This document shows, one piece after another, positions 60,780 to 64,000 of a stretch of 64,000 nt of DNA. Numbering within the stretch: the stretch's first letter is position 1; each line of letters starts with the position of its first letter. Both the position numbers and the translations under genes were made by a program. The DNA comes from Kaistella carnis (lineage in GTDB: Bacteria > Bacteroidota > Bacteroidia > Flavobacteriales > Weeksellaceae): NCBI RefSeq assembly GCF_003860585.1, contig NZ_CP034159.1, positions 1,984,001 to 2,048,000 on the forward strand, in the 5' to 3' direction. The notes below the pieces were generated by a model that saw only the letters and a program-made list of their open reading frames with translations, did no database searches and was not told where the DNA came from.

Positions 60780-62123
60780 TTATCTTGAAGGCTGTGGAAT
60801 TACCGGTAAACTTTCATTGCCAGAAGTGGAGACCGTTTGTACCGCAAAAATGAAATTATCTTTGGAAAGTGGAACGGTGTACGAAGTTTCGGTGGTGAAA
60901 ATTTTATGAGTCCAAACGGAACGGTCTGTTTCACGATAAAGAATCTGGTAACCTTTTATTTTACCGGAAGTAGGTTTTTCCCAACTTAATTTGGTGGAGT
61001 TCGACAGGTCTTTTACATCCATTAAAACATTTTGCGGGCGCGGTGGAGATTTTGCCAAATTCGCCAGTACAGCAACATTTACCGCCGTATTTGTTCTCAG
61101 ATAATCAAAATCCATGAACTCACTGAGATCCCCGTATTTCTTATTATTTTCAGTTCGAATATCCTGATGTTGATGGTCGTAATTTTCATAATAATCGGTT
61201 AAGCGTACGGCAGTGAAGCCTTCATTTACAAAAGGAGTGTGATCGCCACCACGCAGGAAGCGGTCATTTCTATAAATCAATTTAATATCGATATTCTGAA
61301 CATACCGTTCTCCCGTTTCTTTTACATATCGTGCCAATTGTCGCGCATTTCCATCATTTTCTAATCCTAAATTACGGATTTTGGAAGCATTCTTTTCAGT
61401 TTCAAAGGCAGACAAACCTTCGCTGAAAACGCGGAGTTTGGGAATTCCATCATTTTTTGGCGCATCAAAACTGTTGTTTCCGATCATATCATTATTAAGA
61501 ACCGCTTCTACCTGCCATTGATCTTCTTTTGCTTTATCTGCCAACATTTTAGCCCCCAAAATACCCTGCTCTTCTCCACTGACAGCAACAAAAAGAATAG
61601 AAACAGGGAATTTTGACCGACTCAAAACTCGGGCACTTTCGATGACTGCGGCGACTCCGCTTCCATCATCATTTGCTCCCGGCGCGAAACTCGTCGCATC
61701 CATCACATCACTTACTCTGGAATCTAAATGTCCTGAGATAATGATTATTCTTTTGTCTGAAGGATCGGTTCCCTTTAAAAATGCGACCGCATTGCCAAGA
61801 TTTGTGACTTTATCAATTCGCTTTCCATCAGGTTGCAGATCTTCATTTTGCAGAAAAACCTCCATTCTACCGCTTGCGTTTTTAGAATAAGTCCTAAATT
61901 TTGATAATACCCAATTTCTTGAAGCGCCAATTCCCTTATGTTGATCTGTGGTTGAACTCATGGTATGACGGGTTCCGAAACTTACCAGCTTTTCGACATT
62001 GGCTTTGAGTGAATCTTTGTTTACATTTTTTACATATTGCATTATTTCCACATCAATGTCCTTTTTTTGTGCGCTAAGACCTAATGAAAATGCAATTGAG
62101 AGAAAGAAGGCTATTTTTTTCAT
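60780..62123 (-). CDS. M28 family metallopeptidase with C-terminal fibronectin-III-like domain
   Basis: 447 residues. Signal peptide MKKIAFFLSIAFSLGLSAQ. Zinc ligands: IIISGHLDSRVSD (His), FAPGANDDGSGVAAV (Asp), AVSGEEQGILGAK (Glu-Glu), LRGGDHTPF and YENYDHQHQDIRT (later). Residues about 365-447 form a fibronectin-III-like domain (SKLSWEKPTSGKIKGYQILYRETD equivalent; FIFAVQTVSTSGNES). Exported aminopeptidase acting on peptides outside the cytoplasm; no T9SS tail seen. Its start overlaps the stop of the threonine aldolase gene by 4 bp, so the two are co-translated. Confidence 0.9.
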   Translation of the reverse strand: MKKIAFFLSIAFSLGLSAQKKDIDVEIMQYVKNVNKDSLKANVEKLVSFGTRHTMSSTTDQHKGIGASRNWVLSKFRTYSKNASGRMEVFLQNEDLQPDGKRIDKVTNLGNAVAFLKGTDPSDKRIIIISGHLDSRVSDVMDATSFAPGANDDGSGVAAVIESARVLSRSKFPVSILFVAVSGEEQGILGAKMLADKAKEDQWQVEAVLNNDMIGNNSFDAPKNDGIPKLRVFSEGLSAFETEKNASKIRNLGLENDGNARQLARYVKETGERYVQNIDIKLIYRNDRFLRGGDHTPFVNEGFTAVRLTDYYENYDHQHQDIRTENNKKYGDLSEFMDFDYLRTNTAVNVAVLANLAKSPPRPQNVLMDVKDLSNSTKLSWEKPTSGKIKGYQILYRETDRSVWTHKIFTTETSYTVPLSKDNFIFAVQTVSTSGNESLPVIPQPSR

Positions 62124-63151
62124 TTTAAATTTTTTATTTCATTTATAAATTGCTCTACCACATAATCTTCTGTTGCCCAAGAAGTTATGATTCTTATCGC
62201 GGCTTGATCCTGATCCAGCTTCTTCCAAACATAAAAATCAAAGTTTTGAGAAAGTTGTTCAATTTGGGAATGTGAGAGCATAGGAAAAATTTGATTTGTA
62301 AAGGTTTCAGTCAGAAAATCATGGCTTATTTCTCTAAAGGCTTTTTTAATTTTCATGGCTTGCTGATTCGCATGTTTCGCTAGATCAAAATACAAATCGT
62401 CTTTTAGTAATTCCTGAAACTGGATACCGAGCAGTCTTCCTTTGGCCAGCAAAGCGCCTTTTTGTTTTAAATGAAAACCGAAATCTTCCTGCAAATTTTC
62501 ATTGTTAATGACAATTGCTTCTCCAATTAAAGCTCCGTTTTTTGTGCCTCCTAAGTAGAAAGCATCAGTATATTTACCAAAGTCTTCTAATGTTAAGTTA
62601 TTTGTTTCCGCAGTTAAAGCGTGTCCCAACCTTGCACCATCAACGAATAAATAAAGATTGTTCCTTTGGCAATAATCATAGAGATTCCTTAATTCATCTT
62701 TTAAATAAATCGTACCGACCTCAGTAGAATTTGAAATGTAAACCAACTTTTGCTTTACCTGATGCGGTTTATTCTGATGACCTTCAATAACAGTCTGAAT
62801 ATCTTCCGGACGAATTTTACCATTTTCCGTTTCAACCGCATGAACTTTATGGCCCGTAGATTCTATGGCGCCACTTTCATTCGTGAAAATATGACCTGTG
62901 GCTGCAGCAACCACACTTTCATGTGGACGTAAAAATGAAGAGATCGCAATCAGATTAGCTTGTGTTCCACCGGAAACAAAATCCACTGTGGATTTAGGAT
63001 TATTAATTTTCTGTTTAATAATGGCTTTGGCGGCCAGAGAATAATCATCCAAACCATACCCACTTTGTTGATCCTTATTAGTTTGGAGCAATGCTTCGAG
63101 AACTTTTGGATGTGCTCCTTCTGCATAATCATTTTTAAAAGAATATTTCAT
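62120..63151 (-). CDS. low-specificity L-threonine aldolase
   Basis: 343 residues. PLP fold-type I aldolase that splits threonine or allo-threonine to glycine and acetaldehyde. The PLP Lys is in YLGGTKNGALIGEAI (about residue 203); other landmarks are YGLDDYSLAAKAIIKQ, FVSGGTQANLIAIS, ESTGHKVHAVE and LFVDGARLGHAL. Normal length. It lies upstream of the M28 peptidase gene with a 4-bp overlap, a pairing for peptide and amino-acid breakdown by inference. Promoter not identified. Confidence 0.92.
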   Translation of the reverse strand: MKYSFKNDYAEGAHPKVLEALLQTNKDQQSGYGLDDYSLAAKAIIKQKINNPKSTVDFVSGGTQANLIAISSFLRPHESVVAAATGHIFTNESGAIESTGHKVHAVETENGKIRPEDIQTVIEGHQNKPHQVKQKLVYISNSTEVGTIYLKDELRNLYDYCQRNNLYLFVDGARLGHALTAETNNLTLEDFGKYTDAFYLGGTKNGALIGEAIVINNENLQEDFGFHLKQKGALLAKGRLLGIQFQELLKDDLYFDLAKHANQQAMKIKKAFREISHDFLTETFTNQIFPMLSHSQIEQLSQNFDFYVWKKLDQDQAAIRIITSWATEDYVVEQFINEIKNLK

Positions 63152-63281
63152 AGATTAAATGTATAAAAAAGGGTCAATAAAACAGTACAATTTAGGTGAA
63201 TTTACCTTTCATTATTCCCAATTATATCTCACCTTTGTTATGTAAAAGTAAAGAAAACTAATAACCCTTTTTTACAAAACA

Positions 63282-63338
63282 TCATTTTTTATCCAATTTC
63301 TTCTTGGGATTTTTAAACGATGTAATTTTTTTCTTCAT
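63282..63338 (-). CDS. possible 18-residue lysine-rich micropeptide
   Basis: ATG at 63338 to stop at 63282 encodes MKKKITSFKNPKKKLDKK, nine Lys in 18 residues, after an A-rich upstream region favourable for flavobacterial initiation. No recognised family and no clear promoter on this strand. It may be chance in AT-rich spacer. Confidence 0.2.
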   Translation of the reverse strand: MKKKITSFKNPKKKLDKK

Positions 63339-63359
63339 TTTGAATTTTTAATTAACTCT

Positions 63360-63385
63360 AGGCATGCAACATCTTTTGTATGCCT
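63360..63385. repeat. inverted repeat overlapping the dtxR-like promoter
   Basis: Arms AGGCATGCAA (63360-63369) / TTGTATGCCT (63376-63385) with one G-U pair and loop CATCTT. A broken T-rich tail follows (63385-63397). The TTG of the -33 box lies in the right arm, so it may be an operator or a weak terminator for an unseen plus-strand transcript. Confidence 0.5.
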
Positions 63386-63407
63386 TATTTTTTTATTGTT
63401 AGATTTG
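63376..63407 (+). promoter_or_regulatory. promoter for the DtxR/MntR-type regulator gene
   Basis: TTG (63376-63378), 21-nt spacer, TAGATTTG (63400-63407), 20 nt before ATG 63428. Confidence 0.6.
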
Positions 63408-63427
63408 CATAAAAGAGCATCTAACTT

Positions 63428-64000
63428 ATGATTTCACTAACGGAAGAAAACTATCTGAAAGCCATTTTCCATCTCAGAAACACCGACAACACAGTAACAA
63501 TCAATGAATTAAGCAAATTATTGGATGTTAAAATGCCGAGTGTAAATAATATGATGAAAAAATTCGCACAGAAAAACTGGGTTATTTATGAAACCTACAA
63601 ACCTGTAAAAATCACCGCCGAAGGAAATAAAGAAGCTGCTCTTATTGTTCGCAAACACCGGTTAACGGAAATGTTTCTGGTTGAAAAAATGAATTTCGGC
63701 TGGGAAAATGTACACGAGATTGCGGAACAACTGGAGCATTTACATTCTGATCTGTTTTTCGATAAAATTGATGAGATATTAAATTATCCAAAATTTGATC
63801 CTCATGGCGAGCCTATTCCCGATAAAGAAGGCAATATCATTGCGCTTGATTTAAAGAAATTAAGTGAGTGCAAAAAAGATGATGAGGTGGTGTTTACTTC
63901 GGTTACGCACTCAGATGACGATTTCCTAAGTTATCTTACCAGCAAAAATCTAGAATTAGGTACTACCCTAAAAATTTTCGACATCGAAAAATATGATCAG
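63428..64000 (+). CDS. metal-dependent transcriptional regulator, DtxR/MntR family (cut by right edge)
   Basis: 191 residues visible, frame open to the last base, so the gene continues beyond the window. Winged helix at about residues 1-65 (SLTEENYLKAIFHLRN, VTINELSKLLDVKMPSVNNMMKKF), then the dimerisation/metal domain with RKHRLTEMFLVEKMNFGWENVHEIAEQLEH, broken here, holding the usual His/Glu ligands, and the start of an SH3-like FeoA-type domain (SECKKDDEVVFTSVTHSDDDFL). Regulates iron or manganese uptake; the metal is not decidable here. Promoter overlaps an inverted repeat. Confidence 0.88.
   Translation, partial: MISLTEENYLKAIFHLRNTDNTVTINELSKLLDVKMPSVNNMMKKFAQKNWVIYETYKPVKITAEGNKEAALIVRKHRLTEMFLVEKMNFGWENVHEIAEQLEHLHSDLFFDKIDEILNYPKFDPHGEPIPDKEGNIIALDLKKLSECKKDDEVVFTSVTHSDDDFLSYLTSKNLELGTTLKIFDIEKYDQ

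Noticed and set aside
44056..62123. Type IX secretion tails on the two M28 peptidases
   Set aside because: Neither C-terminus shows the typical CTD strands and terminal basic motif.
1..64000. Mobile island, prophage, CRISPR array, tRNA or rRNA genes
   Set aside because: Housekeeping genes run through the whole window; no integrase, transposase, phage structural gene, repeat-spacer array or tRNA cloverleaf was seen.

Overview
The window is one continuous, AT-rich stretch of ordinary chromosome from a member of the Bacteroidota, most likely family Weeksellaceae (Chryseobacterium/Kaistella type). The evidence is the gene content: Oar-type TonB-dependent receptors, a DUF5689 lipoprotein, DUF4293, DUF6146 and DUF6702 proteins, the flavobacterial exosortase XrtF with its partner, and Rho with a Q/N-rich N-terminal insertion. 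Promoters follow the Bacteroidota consensus (TTG near -33, TAnnTTTG near -7) and Shine-Dalgarno sequences are rare. The genus is an inference. I see no tRNA, rRNA, CRISPR array, insertion sequence, prophage or integrative element. No gene-free stretch exceeds about 280 bases.

Layout. 1-2981: carbonic anhydrase, small secreted protein, SulP permease and second carbonic anhydrase, read as a bicarbonate uptake module. 3025-7903 (minus): mfd, a lipoprotein and pth. 8162-10095: small secreted proteins, including a lipoprotein/outer-membrane pair. 10164-13482: GH3-family enzyme, SMR exporter, MFS transporter. 13524-13600: a palindromic intergenic repeat. 13733-19212: dnaB, rnhA, a nitroreductase, nadB and nadC. 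19431-25427: large Oar-like TonB-dependent receptor, small membrane protein, asd, CDF metal exporter.

25424-29531 is the most interesting part. The exosortase pair xrtF plus its associated membrane protein (minus) diverges from an AmgK-like sugar kinase, a free-standing RapZ C-terminal domain, a MurU-like nucleotidyltransferase and a LOG-family protein (plus). This looks like cell-wall sugar recycling with a built-in amino-sugar sensor. 30152-34420 (minus) is a nitrosative-stress and Fe-S-repair locus: NsrR-like Rrf2 regulator, hemerythrin repair protein with two tandem DUF2249 domains, another DUF2249 protein, a heme-copper-oxidase-like membrane protein and a SufT/MIP18 protein. 34617-40288 is a nutrient-uptake locus: TonB receptor and DUF5689 lipoprotein, divergent from a secreted endonuclease/exonuclease/phosphatase-fold enzyme.

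40366-50652 holds a lipoprotein, sodA, rho, DUF4293, an M28 peptidase, an MsbA-like ABC exporter, mutS and a TrmH-type methyltransferase. 50772-57115 (minus) is a tripartite RND efflux operon led by a GbsR/MarR-type repressor whose promoter carries a perfect 17-bp palindrome. 57291-63151 holds a SUI1-type factor, a nucleoside phosphorylase, tag, a LEA-like small protein, fabI, a second M28 peptidase and a threonine aldolase. A DtxR/MntR-type regulator runs off the right edge.

An unusual feature is that several genes (SMR exporter, GH3, MFS, dnaB, nitroreductase, xrtF, SUI1) have the TAnnTTTG box ending only 3-5 nt before the ATG. This predicts leaderless or nearly leaderless mRNAs.
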